DNA of 64,000 nucleotides from Saccharum officinarum. Taxonomy: Eukaryota; Streptophyta; Magnoliopsida; Poales; Poaceae. Below are positions 22,553-33,861 of this stretch, in pieces (position 1 is the first letter of the stretch; each line of letters starts with the position of its first letter). The position numbers were made by a program, and so were the translations under genes. The notes under the pieces were generated by a model, which saw only the letters and a program-made list of their open reading frames with translations, was not told the origin of the DNA and did no database searches. The stretch is taken from NCBI GenBank assembly GCA_020631735.1, contig CM036199.1, positions 17,897,553 to 17,961,552 of the forward strand. Direction: 5' to 3'.

Positions 22553-23231
22553 AAAAAGTCTGAATAACCTCCTGAACTATGGACTCTGAAACATATAACC
22601 CCTAAACTATAAAACGGTCTAATTTACCCTCTGAACTATCCAAAACCGTCTATTTTACCCTTTGGGCGATTTTCGACGGCGGTTTACTACAGTAATAGCG
22701 GTTTTGTCTTTTTTTTTATTTTCGCTGAATATTTGAAAAATCATAGTAAATCACAGAAAAAATCATAAAATAGAAAATCTAATTTTGTTGGACTCCACAT
22801 GAGTAGATCTATACAGTGAATATATAATACAGTATGTTTTAGTACAAAGTTTTTGCTGTAGCTTTAGATTAATTGGAAAATCCAATTTAGACTAAAGTTA
22901 CAACAAAAATTTTGTACTAAAGTGTACTATATTATATGTTCACTGTGTAGATCTAATCATGTGAAGTCTAACAAAATTATATTTTCTATTTTATGATTTT
23001 TCTGTGATTTACTATGATTTTTCAAATATTCAGCGAAAATAAATAAAAAAGATAAAACCGCTATTACCGCAGCAAAATCCACTGTTAATGTAGCAACCGC
23101 CATCGAAAACCGCCCAGAGGATAAAATTGACGGTTTTAGATAGTTCAGGGGGTAAATTAGACTGTTTCATAGTTCAGGAGTTTGTGTGTTCCAGAGTCCA
23201 TAGTTCAGGAGGTTATTTAGACTTTTTTTTC
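22553..23231. mobile_element. foldback MITE with arms of about 330 bp (probably Mutator-like)
   Basis: The left arm begins AAAAAGTCTGAATAACCTCC and continues TGAACTATGGACTCTG; the right arm is its inverted copy, ending GGTTATTTAGACTTTTTTTT. The arms stay alignable to a central point near 22890. The flanks TAAAAACAAACG (22541-22552) and TAAAAACAAATG (23232-23243) look like a target duplication containing the 9 bp expected for Mutator-type elements. Confidence 0.8.
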
Positions 23232-23291
23232 TAAAAACAAATGTAAATATCAGTGATACGGTCCTATCCGATCCGTTTTCATCTCTACTTA

Positions 23292-23538
23292 TGGCCGGTT
23301 TAGTTCCCAGGAAATTTTGCAAAATTTTTCAGATTTCCCGTCACATCGAATCTTTAGACACATGCATGAAACATTAAATATAGATAAAAAATAAAACTAA
23401 TTACACAGTTTAGACGAAATGGACGAGACGAATCTTTTAAGTCTAATTAGACTATGATGAAACACTAATTGTCAAATAACAACGAAACGTGCTATAAGAC
23501 TATTTTGGAAATTTTTTTTTTTGCAAATGAACAAGGCC
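23292..23538. mobile_element. Tourist-like MITE inside the hAT target duplication
   Basis: It is flanked by TTA at 23289-23291 and 23539-23541. It ends GAACAAGGCC and begins TGGCCGGTTTAGTTCCC, with the family core CATGAAACATTAAATATAG and ACGAGACGAATCTTTTAAG. It splits the hAT target copy into CTTA and CAGC and lies directly upstream of the PGAP3 leader. Confidence 0.85.
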
Positions 23539-23541
23539 TTA

Positions 23542-24035
23542 CAGCCTGCGGGGATCGATCACGCACGCCGCCGCACTCCGCTGGTCAGCAGTCAGCGCGC
23601 CGCCTCGTCGGGAGTCGGGACTATTCTCTGGTGAGCTGGTGGTCATCCATCCTGGTCCTCCCTCGTCCTCGTCCTCATCTTGCTCCCCTTTCCTTGGCCG
23701 GCCGGCGCGCGGAGTGGAGATCGACGGACTTTGAATTCCCTCTTTCCTTCTTTGCTGTTTAGGAACCTTGCTTGGCTTGCTTGGACGCTCCATTCCTTCC
23801 AGTTCATCGCGGATTTGATTCCTGTGTAGAGGGGGTAAGATCGTATAGCTCAATTGTCCCCTTGCGCCATTTTGTTCGTACCATCGTGTAGCCATTGGGT
23901 TCCTCGGAGGTGGAGATCTGGGCTGCCGTTTCCAGGTAAGCACCGTGATTTGCTTACTGTTTCTCCGCTATAAATCCTGGGTAATCTTCCTGATTTCACT
24001 GGGAATTCGCAGGACCCTGGGGCGCGTCCGCTGCG
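23542..24035 (+). promoter_or_regulatory. PGAP3 leader / 5' UTR with a short leader intron
   Basis: The stretch 23561-23830 is paralogous to the GRXS15 leader 30477-30690: CGCCGCCTCGTC, CATCCATCCT, CCCTCGTC, GGCCGGCCGGCGC, ACTTTGAATT, GGCTTGCTTGGA and CTTCCAGTT occur in the same order. A consensus donor at 23936 (CAG then GTAAGC) and acceptor ending at 24012 (TTCGCAG) suggest a 77-bp leader intron just before the ATG at 24036. No clear TATA box is visible between the MITE and the leader. Confidence 0.55.
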
Positions 24036-27000
24036 ATGGGTCGAAGCGCCTGGGCGGTTCGGTTGGCTTCCCTTCTCGCGTTTGGTTTGGTGCTCGTCTC
24101 CGTCGAGGCTAGCATCGGAGATGTTGATCCGCGCTACAGGTGAGCTGCATCTCTGTGTACTAATGAGTTATGTACCAAATATTTTCTGTTGCCGAAGGCA
24201 TGGAGTAAATTCCTGCTTGATCTAGGTTCCTGTAGGAGGACTAGACTAGGATTTCCGAGTTCATAGTCCCACTGCTGTTGATTGTTAATCATCGATGGTC
24301 TGTTTATACCATGTAAGATAAAGATGTGCTACCGTTTGAATGTGGTTGGTGGCTACTCCCATGCTAGCTAGTTTGCTACATGAGGAATATATCAAACTGA
24401 AATAGGACTTCTCCAAAATAGATCACATGTACACAGCTGAATCTCTGCAGTAGAGGTCATTTGATTAAGCAACACTTGCTTTTTATGCCAAGTGGAACGT
24501 ATATCGGTGTCTTGTGAGAAGAGATGTGAAGCAATAAGGGATGAACTTTACTAGAACAGCTTGATTGTGTGGTATTGTAAATTTGTAACAAGAGGTTGGT
24601 CCTAGGATCCTAGTAAACATTACAGCATCAACTTGGGAAGAAGCTTGTGCTTAATTATTTCTTATTTGGACTTGATGGCATATTAGGAATTAGACTTGCT
24701 TATGTACCTAGAAAAGCCAAATCAACTTACAATTTGAGATGGAGGGAGTACTATTCTATGAGAATGCTATAAGATTTGAATTTATTGAATCGGACCCTAT
24801 GACTTGTATATCGTGTTGGTGACTTCACTAGGCTGTGTATGGGCCTGTTTAGTTGGAGGCCTGAGCATTGTGCCTGAGAAAAAGCGCTGGCTGAAGGAAG
24901 TCTGAACCTTCGATGAGTTTTGCTAGGCCAGGCTGTACCGTTTTTGGTTGGTACTTGAGCCTGAGATTGAATTAAGTGTTACTATACCTATGTGATGGCA
25001 TAAAACTAAAATATTGCTAGCTCAAATTTTCGTTATCTTAGATGTATAATACTGGTACAGTAACTTTAGAACATTTCACCCTTCATAGAGCATCATGTGT
25101 ATGTATCCACTTTCGTGTGTTGAACTAGGGGGGAGGCATATACAAGGTGAAGTGAGATATGTGATAGCATCATTGAGATAGGTGAATCAGTAGCAGTTAA
25201 CAATGCCTGAACTGTGAGTAATGAGTGTAAGAACAACCAAACATGGTAAACCACCACCAGGGAATCAGGGATGCTACAGGCCAAACACATTGTCCTTAGA
25301 GTTCAATCCAAACAGACCCTACATGCGTGATGATGCCTCGTCAGCATGACTTCGAAATTCTAACCGCATCAGCTTTTTAAGGACACTACTGTCCACTCCA
25401 TTCTAGTGTTTTTTTAATTCCAGCATAGCACTTTCCAGAGCACTGCTGTTTCGGAGTTACAAGTGAATAATAACATGCTTTGTGGCAGTTTTTTTTGTTA
25501 TATATACTCGCTCAGTCCGTTTTCTAAGGCATATGTGCGTTTCGGAAAAAGTCTACTATATAAGGCGCATGCAGCATCCCAAGAGTCATTAAGCGCAGGA
25601 ATTAACGTTGTTGAAGCCAAGAGTTATTTGCATGGCGCCATATACCCAGTCCTGTAGACAAAGAAGTCTTCAAACTTCTGGAGGCTAACTACTTATTAAG
25701 CACGGCGTGGCTAATTCGGCGCGGCAGCTTTCATGAGTAAAATCATCCTATGCACGAGCGCAATGTTCCTCGTGAGCGTCTTGGTATCTGTAATTTAGGT
25801 TTCACGCCTTGGAAATTGGACATGAGGGAGTATCTAGTATTTCATAGCTAAATTGTAATTTTCATACCTATTCATTTCTCATGCTTTGGGCATACGTTCT
25901 GCTCAAGGTCCAAAAGATAACTTATGCATTCTGTTCCTAGTTTTTTGGGATGAATTTCACTACATTCGTGTTTAATTTAACTAGATTCATTTGTTATGTA
26001 AATTTGTAAAGAACAGAGCTGTTCTATTTGAAGCTAATCCCAATGCGCAATGGTAGCATTATTTTCTCTTTTCATAAATTTATAATGTTGATGGCATATA
26101 TTATTTGATTTCATAGAAAGTAGATCTATTTCTAAAAAGTAGGTAAACTACAGATAAAAGCAACATACTGCATAAGCATCGAGTCGAGTCGGTAGAGGCT
26201 AGTTGCCTGAAGGGAGTATTTGTGGCACGCTTGGTTTCCTGCTCTGTTGAGCCACAGGGTTTCCTTTTTTTGTAATGCTAGTGTTATGGGTGTTGGGTCC
26301 AGGACGGCCCAGCCTGGGCTGGTGCGAACAGTACCCACGGTACACGGCCTATAGTGCCCTTGCTAAGGAAGGAATAAGGATTAGGAAAGAGATTAGATTA
26401 GATCAATTAGAGGGATTTGATCAGTTAGAGATAGGATTAGATTTGGGTCAATTAGAGATAGGATTGGATATGATTTGTTATGATTTGATTGGGCCTTCCT
26501 TAGGTGGCCAGGCCAAAGGATGTTAGATCAGTTGGTCTAGCACTCCGGCGGCACCCCTCAGGTCCCGAGTTCGACTCCCGGTGGGAGCGAATTTCAGGTC
26601 CGAGGGTTAAAAAAACCCCCTCGCTGGTCCCGTGTGCCAAAGCACTAGTGGTGCGGCCCGTCCGGCCTGCGGCAACGGAAGTCTGGGCAACGGATGACCC
26701 GGCCTACGGGCAACGGAAGTCACCGGCCCGGCACCGGCCCAGGTAACGGTCCCCGCGGTGTCCGCTCCTAGTGTCGGGACGGGGCTAGGGTTCGGGGGTT
26801 TTCTCGGCTCGGGGAACTGAGAGTTCCTTCTTATTTGAAAGCCGTGGGGGCGGTCTTTCCCCCACCGGGTCGAGTTTTTTTTTTTCTTCCTTAGGTGGCC
26901 AGGAGTCCTCTCTCTATATAAAGAGAGGTGATGTACTAAGAAGAGGGGCAATGAAGAAAGAACAAACGATCCAATTCCCCCAAATACTCTAGTCTCCCTC

Positions 27001-28809
27001 CACGCTGACTTTGCTTTGCCATCTTCCTGGCAATGTTTATCCCCCAACCCCAAATGATCTAAGGACCATAACATATGTTGTTGGGGTAGGCATATTGTAA
27101 GATATGCCTAAAGGTAGTATAATCCCTTTTCCTGTTGTGGTTATATTCCATGTTTGCAGTATTTATTTCCTATAGGCTCCTTTCATTTTGCATATGCTAC
27201 TACCAATATCACTCTTGGAATTTGAAAGTGATTTTAGTAACATTTCACATTATTTAATTTCATGAAACACTAGCTGAAAAGCCACATTATTTGTTCATCC
27301 TGTTCGATGTCATGCTGAGCCCTTTGCTTTATGAATTGCTTCAACTTACTACTATTAAGAGCTTATGAAAATCTTTATTCTTCTGATCAACCTTCAGAAC
27401 TTGCGTGAGGGAGTGTCAAACTACAGGGATTATTGGGGAGAACGTCATCAGCCATTGTCAGTCCAAAGAGAATGACACTTCTGTTGGAGGCTCTTGGTAT
27501 AACCAGGAGCAAATTTACATCCAGTGGAAACAACTGAACTGTAGGACAGACTGTCGCTACTTTTGCATGATGCAGAGAGAAGGGGAACGACAGTCACTTG
27601 GTCTGAGCCCCGTTAAATATCATGGAAAGTGGCCGTTCTTACGTGTTTCTGTGTTCCAGGTATGCCTAGTTCTGACGAGATCCCGAGTGTGAAACAACTA
27701 TTTCTATCATTAGTTCTCGGCGACGTCTCAACTAAATCTGACATGCTCCATCAGGAACCCCTTTCAGCTGCACTATCTGCTGTCAACCTACTGATGCACT
27801 TCACTGGCTGGCTTTCATTTTTCCTTCTAGTGAATTACAAATTGCCTCTTAGACCCCAGGCCAAGAGAACTTACTATGAATATACTAGCTTGTGGCATAT
27901 CTATGCAATCTTATCAATGAATGCATGGTTCTGGAGCACTATTTTCCATACTCGGTATGAAATTGCTCAGAGCCTTCAATATATTCTGCAATTTGGAGAT
28001 ATTTCTGTGATCTGTGATATCTAATTCATCATTCTTATTCTGTAGAGACATTGACTTGACTGAGAAATTGGACTATTCTTCAGCTGTGGCCCTACTTGGC
28101 TACTCGTTAATCCTTTCATTGCTAAGGGCTTTCAATGTCAAGGATGAGGCCACCAGGGTGATGTTTGCAGCCCCTATCTTGGCATTCGTTACGACGCACA
28201 TCTTGTATCTTAATTTCTATGAGCTTGACTATGGTAAAATATCTTTTCACCTGTTGCTAAACATTAGCCATCACTATACAAAGAGCAATCTGACTTGTAT
28301 ATCAATGCTTAGCTTTTAACAGATTTAGCAGTCTGCTGCAATCTCGTTTTACCATGTCTTTGTCTAGCTATTTATCTGTTTCCCAAAGCCATCGCAGAGT
28401 GTTCTCATTAGTGATCTAGCAATGTTTTTTCTTCCGTTTTGGTTCACAGAAACCGGCTGCATCTGTGCAAACATATTTAGATATGCTACTCATATGTTTA
28501 TCTGACGAATCTTTTATATCAGGATGGAACATTAAAGTTTGTGTGGCGATGGCTGTGGTTCAACTTCTGACCTGGGCAGTTTGGGCTGGTGTAAGCCGGC
28601 ATCCATCACGATTGAAGCTCTGGACAGTTGTTTTTGGAGGAGCACTGGCCATGCTTCTTGAACTTTACGACTTCCCTCCATACATGGGTTATGCCGACGC
28701 CCATTCGCTGTGGCATGCAAGCACCATTCCACTCACCTATCTCTGGTGGAGCTTCATCAAGGACGATGCCAAATTCCGCACGTCAATGCTCGTCAAGAAG
28801 GCAAAGTAA
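24036..28809 (+). CDS. PGAP3: Per1-like / PGAP3 family GPI-anchor lipid-remodelling protein (346 aa)
   Basis: Exons 24036-24139, 27398-27659, 27755-27954, 28046-28233 and 28523-28809 join in frame with GT-AG introns to 347 codons including stop. Residues 1-25 form a signal peptide (WAVRLASLLAFGLVLVSVEA). A Cys-rich luminal part follows (RTCVREC, HCQSKEN, DCRYFCM), and then about seven hydrophobic segments. Residues expected of the CREST superfamily are present: STIFHTR, KLDYSS and DAHSLWHAS. In yeast and animals this family removes the unsaturated sn-2 acyl chain of GPI anchors in the ER/Golgi; the same role is inferred here. Intron 1 is unusually long (3.26 kb) because of transposon insertions. 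The promoter region is interrupted by the 2756-23287 stack, so expression may differ from that of a related allele without it. Confidence 0.93.
24841..25319. mobile_element. MITE-like element in PGAP3 intron 1
   Basis: The left end GGGCCTGTTTAGTTGGA and the right end TCCAAACAGACCC are imperfect inverted copies. Flanks TAT and TAC do not give a clean duplication, so boundaries are approximate. Confidence 0.5.
25506..25830. mobile_element. Stowaway/mariner-like element in PGAP3 intron 1
   Basis: It begins TACTCGCTCAGTCCGTTTTC and ends GAAATTGGACATGAGGGAGTA, an imperfect TIR pair of Stowaway type with TA at both ends. Internal sequence is diverged. Confidence 0.5.
26282..27073 (+). mobile_element. 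solo LTR candidate in PGAP3 intron 1
   Basis: It starts TGTTATGG and ends CCATAACA, an 8-bp perfect inverted pair as in LTRs. CTCTATATAAAGAG near 26922 would be a TATA box. Without the SINE the LTR is about 400 bp. Adjacent 5-mers (GCTAG before, TATGT after) do not match, so the target duplication is lost or the limits are slightly off. Confidence 0.55.
26513..26885 (+). mobile_element. tRNA-derived SINE with oligo-T tail
   Basis: An 18-bp perfect target duplication CTTCCTTAGGTGGCCAGG flanks it (26495-26512, 26886-26903). The body has a pol III A box-like TTAGATCAGTTGGTCTAG (26524 on) and a B box GAGTTCGACTCCC (26568 on), then a GC-rich tRNA-unrelated part, and ends in a run of T. This fits plant SINEs with T-tails. 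It inserted into the LTR-like sequence at 26282-27073. Confidence 0.9.
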
Positions 28810-29344
28810 TTAAGCAAAGGGCCACATTGTTAACATAGGGTCTGAGAGGATCAGATTCCATTGTCTACACGAGGAACATTTTGGGGGAGCACGTGTTATC
28901 ATCGGACATCATGCATGGAACCTCAGTACATTTGCGCCCCTTGATGCTCCTGTCACCAACCCAAAAAGACATTCATCTCCATCCACAACTCACGGTTTTG
29001 GTCCACAAACTCCGCATATTCTTTAGGGCGCATGTTCTGCCATTACGATCTGTCTTTTTACCGACCTGAACGTGCGTGTCCTGTGATTAAATCGGCATCG
29101 TCTTATCATTTTAGTACTGGTTTGTGAGATTTTGTCACCGCCGAATCAGTTTTGTGAAATCAGACAGAACCATGAACATCAACGGTGTGTTTCCTATGAT
29201 GTGTGGACCTTTGTAAATTCCGAGCTGATAGTTTTTGCGGCTAATAAGCTGGTTGATACTGTTTTGGTGTGAGAGAAAAATACTGTACCATGGTTGATAA
29301 GCCGGGCCGATAAGTTCGAACAAACAGGCTGTGGTGCTTTTGAC
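28810..29344 (+). other. PGAP3 3' flank with a decayed MITE end
   Basis: Presumed 3' UTR follows the stop; no gene is seen. About 29225-29330 (AGCTGATAGTTTTT to GTTCGAACAAACAGGC) resembles one end of a MITE whose other end is not found. Confidence 0.4.
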
Positions 29345-29500
29345 CCGCTACTGTTGCAGCGGTGCGCGTGCGGCACGTCACCGTGCTGTGTCTGCGCGAC
29401 GAGTTATTGGTGAACAGGGCGACGTAGTACAGTGTGAGAGTGCTTGCTGCGCGACGTGTTCACGTGTGCTACCTCGCCAGACAGTAGCACGGTAGCTGCT
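29345..29500. repeat. paralogue of the block at 1265-1475
   Basis: It shares CTGTTGCAGCGG, CGGCACGTC, GCTGCGCGAC, CTCGCCAG and GTAGCACGGTAGCTGC with 1265-1475, in the same order. It is the distal part of the duplicated upstream region. 29500-30369 shows no gene. Confidence 0.65.
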
Positions 29501-30369
29501 GGCGTAGCCTGGTACTGGTACTCCTAGTTGGTACGCAACACGTGGGCATCCATGACCCCAGGCGGCAGCCGGCAGGCGCCTCGTCGAGTCGTCGTCATGC
29601 AGTTTGTGCAAAATCTTCTGCAAAAATTGAGCCTCGACGTGCATGCATTTGCATACGATTCGATCGTGGGTTCGCCATGGGCCATGATGGCCAACGCCGC
29701 GTGACGTGATGCTTCGCACTTGCATGGGAAATGGAATCATGGGTTTAGCACGTGTAAATGTGTAAATATAATAATCTTCTCCAAACAATATCAGTGCCGA
29801 TTGAGGTCCACAATCACAACACACAATTGATCCAAAATCAATCTACTACTACTTTCCCTCACTGTAGTCTCTTCTAGTCTTATGTTGTCCCACGCCTCTC
29901 TTTACTAGATTCGTTGATGTTCTCGGTGTCCTTACTGATTCTGGAGAACCTCATGGTGCTCCTCAGAGTCTTTTCAAGAGGTCTTCACGAGGTTTTTAGA
30001 TGAATAATGGTGTTAAATATGTGTGGCCATCATGCTGGCCGGTCTTGATGTGTAGATTTTCTCCTCTGTGTGCTAGACCATGTGTGGCTTGGAATTTACT
30101 AGCTCTTGCTGGTGCGTGATCTTAATTAACGTCAATGAAAACCTTAAAGTATATACTCGTCTTGTGCCTTCAACACCACTTCAATCCAAGAGTAGGGTGG
30201 TAATTTTAAATGGTTTTAATATTTCAGAGAATAAAATATCTCGTTATAAATTCCGGTGAAAGAAAATCAGATTAGACCGATTAAAAGTCTTTTTTTCTTT
30301 CCTCAAAAGACGGATAGGAGGTTTCAAAAAAGAAAAAAAAACGGATAGGAAATCCACTCGGAAGCAAAC

Positions 30370-30942
30370 TGTGCAAAGAAGCCCAAGCGCATAATTCATT
30401 CTCACAGACAACACCGTTTCCCCAGCGGCCCAGCCCATATACCTGAGAAGGTGAGCACGCACACGCCTGCGGCCCCGCCGGTCCGCCGAAGCGAAGCACG
30501 CCGCCTCGTCTGTGTCTCCGCCTCTCCGGTGGCCATCCATCCTCCCTTCCCTCGTCGTTCTCCTCCTCTCCTAGGCCGGCCGGCGCAGAGTGGACTTTGA
30601 ATTGGCTCCTTCCTTTGCTGGTGAGGAAAACCATTGCCTGGCTTGCTTGGACCCTCCATTCTTCCAGTTGGTTGTGGATTTGTCGTTGTTTCGAAGGGGA
30701 TAATAGTTCCAGTTCATTTTCCACAAAAAAAAAAGCTGGGGGGTCCAACTGAAAGTCTGCAATCCCTTTCCCCACGCGAAGCTCGCCGTCGGTCACGCAC
30801 TATCCGTTTCATTCGAACTATCGTGTTGCGAGAGTTCGCTGATGCTGCGATGGGAATTTGGTTGTTGATTTCTCGAACTCGTTTGGCAGATCCCTTCCTT
30901 AGTCTCATTGTTTGTTGTTGTATCAGCCGATCGCAGGGTACC
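30370..30942 (+). promoter_or_regulatory. GRXS15 upstream region and leader, paralogous to PGAP3
   Basis: 30370-30450 matches 2680-2750 and 30477-30690 matches 23561-23830, in the same order. The stretch between about 30690 and the ATG at 30943 is mostly unique. It forms the likely core promoter and 5' UTR; open frames on the minus strand here (30281-30796) are low-complexity and not supported. Confidence 0.55.
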
Positions 30943-33742
30943 ATGAAGAGGTTGGTGTCGACCGCCCTCGCCGTGAGAGGGCTCCTGAGATCTCGCGGAG
31001 CGCCGAGCACAACTGCTGTAAGGCTCACAAATCCACCCCCTGATGGTCGCCATGCATCTTTCTTAGCTTTCGTGTGCTAACGCAGCGAGATTGTCCGGCA
31101 GAGCCACAATGATAGTGGTTTTCCTCTTTATCCTGTTCCAAAGCACTAGACTAAAACATGGAGTTTCAAATGTGTTACTGAGTAATTTACATGTGTAGTT
31201 TTCAGGCTTCCAATGAATTATTTTTATTCTGGGATATGTGTTACTGAGTAATCAAATACAGTATTATATGTGTAGTTTCCAGACTTCCAGTTCTCCTGTT
31301 TCATAACATTGGAGTTAACAGTCACCTTCAGATTTTTGGGGTTTAGTTTGTACCTTTGTAACTATAGAAATGGGTGAATTTCTTTATTGTTACCACTTTT
31401 GTTGCCTGTATTGACACACAAGAGCATAATACATCTCATACCATCATATGGATGCTATACTTCCTAATGCTTTCCATGAAGTAATGTGTTATGCCATTTG
31501 TAAATGTACTATTGAGAAATGAGGGCAATTGTCTATTCCCGGCATAGATTACATATTATTTTCTCATCACAATCAAGAATTTGTTCTTTTGCTACTACTA
31601 TCATTCTCTGTTTGCCACGTTGAGTTTTCTTCGCATGTTATTATTTAAGAAACTTATACACATATTTGAATTTCTATAACTGTGCTTTATGTGTGCGGTG
31701 TGCCAGCTTGTTTTTTTATAACCTATATGTGATTAAGAACACCCACAAATTATATAGTTTTACTCAATATGTGATATGAGCCATGAGTTCATATGAGGCT
31801 GGTCTTGTTGACCATGTGGGAAACAACACATTACTGTACATGATGTATTTACTGTTTGATTAGTGTTTATATTTTGCACCTCAGTAGTTTGTGTTTCTGT
31901 TTTAATTTTAGTGATCCTTGTCTGCATGTTAACGGGAAGAGCAGGTTATGTCCCGGCCAGCTTTCCAGCAGTTTATGAACTATTCGTCACCACATGGTGG
32001 CGATCCTAATGCAAACACGAACTCAACTGCAGCACGAATAGCTGCTGATCCTGATACACATCAAGATTTTGAGCCAAAGAGCAGAAGTTCAGACATGTCT
32101 TTGCATGACATTGTTGCTCAGGTATTTACACGCACAGATGAGATTCAAGAATATTTGCGTTAAACATCGAAGAACCTAGCTTGTTATAAAACTAGGCATA
32201 ACCTGAGGCTTATTGATGTATCTTTTGAGCTGCCATTTCTTCATCATAATAGCAATTTCTTTGGGCAGGATATCAAGGACAACCCAGTCTTGATCTACAT
32301 GAAGGGTTTTCCTGAGTCTCCAATGTGTGGCTTCAGCGCACTGGCAGTTAAGGTCCTCCAGCAATATGGTAGGTTGGCTCTAATTAGTAGATTACAGACT
32401 GATTTGTTTCGAATGCAGGCGATAATCAATAGCACTTTCTAAATTTTCAGCTCTATGTTATCGATTTCAGGCGTCCCTATCTGTGGCAGAGACATTCTTG
32501 GAGATCTCAAGCTCAAAGAGAGTGTTAAAGCCCACACGTAAGTGTCTTTGTATACCTCCTGGATAATGTAATTTTAGACAATAAGTGGCAATACGCTTGT
32601 GTCTCAGAATGGGCAATGATCCATGTTAAGGTAGATTATTGAAATTTTGCATGATGTTATAAGGCAATGGAAATGATCTTCAAGTTTGCCTTCAAGAGAG
32701 AAGAACCAGCTTTAACTAAACAAGAAAGAAAGAAAAACAATAGAAAAAAAATGAAAATGAGTTGTGACTATATGGTTGCCATTTCATTTTGAGCCTCTTA
32801 GATATGATTTGGAACATCTTCATACCAAGCAGTGTTAATATTAACAGTTAGTGTCTTGTATTACTCCCTCCGTCCCAGAATGATAATCATATTTTGAACA
32901 GGGAAAAGTCAAACATACTAGATTTTGACCCTTAATTTCTGTGACAATATATTGTAATTTGCTAAAAAAACAATATCATCCCAGAGGCACTTTTGAATAC
33001 GAATCTGTTGATGCAAGTTTTATATCCTAAACTTGTATATAATTTGACTAACTGTTGACCAAATTTTATATATTTTGACTTTTCCCTTACAAAATATGCT
33101 TACCATTCTCGGAAAGAGGGAGTGCATCATTATGCCCCGTTTCTTGTTATATTCAACATCCATATCATCCATATTTTGCTTTTCATTTAATTGACCTGCT
33201 GTGCATTGATATGCTTGAAACTAAGAAATGGATTGTCAGACACTGTTCAGTTGGTTCACATGCCCGAATCAGAAAATTGTTCACAGGAGTGTAGAAATGC
33301 AGGACTGGGCTGCTGTGTTCCAGTCCTGGTTTGGGGCACAAAAATACATGGAAGCATATTTAAAGAAGTGTAAAAAATTTAGAGACAAGAGGATTCTTTT
33401 TAGCATGATGTAACTTGTCCATCCCAGTTGCCAGTCTAATCCTGGCTCTGCCCCTGGTTCACCCTATCAATCTCACTGTTAATTTTATTTTGTTGGTGCA
33501 GTAACTGGCCTACATTTCCACAAATATTTATCAAAGGAGAGTTTATTGGGGGATCTGACATCATATTAAGCATGCACCAGGCAAGTTTCACCTTTTGATT
33601 TATTTCATTAGCATATTAGCCTATTGTCTTTACTAGTGGCTGATTTCTTCATCATAATTTTCTTCAGAAGGGTGAACTTAAGGATCTTCTTGGGGATATT
33701 GCACAAAGAGATGAACAAAAAGCAGATGCTCATGATTCATGA
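30943..33742 (+). CDS. GRXS15: mitochondrial monothiol glutaredoxin, CGFS type (190 aa)
   Basis: Exons 30943-31017, 31945-32121, 32269-32368, 32471-32537, 33502-33580 and 33668-33742 join in frame to 191 codons including stop. Residues 1-25 are Arg/Ser/Ala-rich ([19 protein letters not shown]), a mitochondrial targeting type. The glutaredoxin fold follows: [20 protein letters not shown] holds the CGFS active site, [19 protein letters not shown] the cis-Pro and glutathione-binding loop. The family binds a glutathione-coordinated [2Fe-2S] cluster and transfers it to mitochondrial apoproteins; the closest match I recall is Arabidopsis GRXS15 (rice GRXS4). Intron 5 starts with GC, not GT (CAG then GCAAGT at 33581), giving a GC-AG intron supported by the homologous HQ-KGEL junction. 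The leader is shared with the unrelated upstream gene. Confidence 0.93.
32864..33122. mobile_element. Stowaway MITE in GRXS15 intron 4
   Basis: It starts CTCCCTCCGTCCCAGAATG after TA and ends CATTCTCGGAAAGAGGGAG, followed by TG where TA is expected. The arms also share AAGTCAAA/TTTGACTT words. Confidence 0.8.
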
Positions 33743-33861
33743 AGCAATCCACAGTAGGTTCTTTTACTGTGCTATCTACTTGGCCACAAAAATGTTACTT
33801 CTGAGTCTTTTGGCAACATTGTGAATTGTCCTACGCATTCGGATGTGTTCCCAGAATCCCA

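Larger units (their letters stand above)
2756..23287. mobile_element. hAT-type transposon, hugely expanded by nested insertions
   Basis: The left end TAGGGGTGAAAATGG and the right end, read on the other strand as TAGAGATGAAAACGG, form a 15-bp terminal inverted repeat with 12 matches. Subterminal sequence rich in TCCGTATCCGAAT/TATCCGATCCG is typical of this grass hAT group. The 8-bp target duplication is CTTACAGC: the left copy is 2748-2755; the right copy is CTTA (23288-23291) plus CAGC (23542-23545), interrupted by a Tourist-like MITE with a TTA duplication. Removing nested inserts leaves only a few kb. No hAT transposase is seen, so the element is non-autonomous. Confidence 0.75.

Noticed and set aside
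23539..23943. minus-strand 134-codon frame and its counterpart at 30281-30796
   Set aside because: Both lie opposite the shared leader of PGAP3 and GRXS15. Their partial resemblance comes from the DNA duplication, and neither shows a domain.
26520..26600. possible tRNA gene with A and B boxes
   Set aside because: It does not fold as a complete tRNA, runs into a GC-rich body and oligo-T tail, and is bounded by an 18-bp target duplication; it is the head of a SINE.
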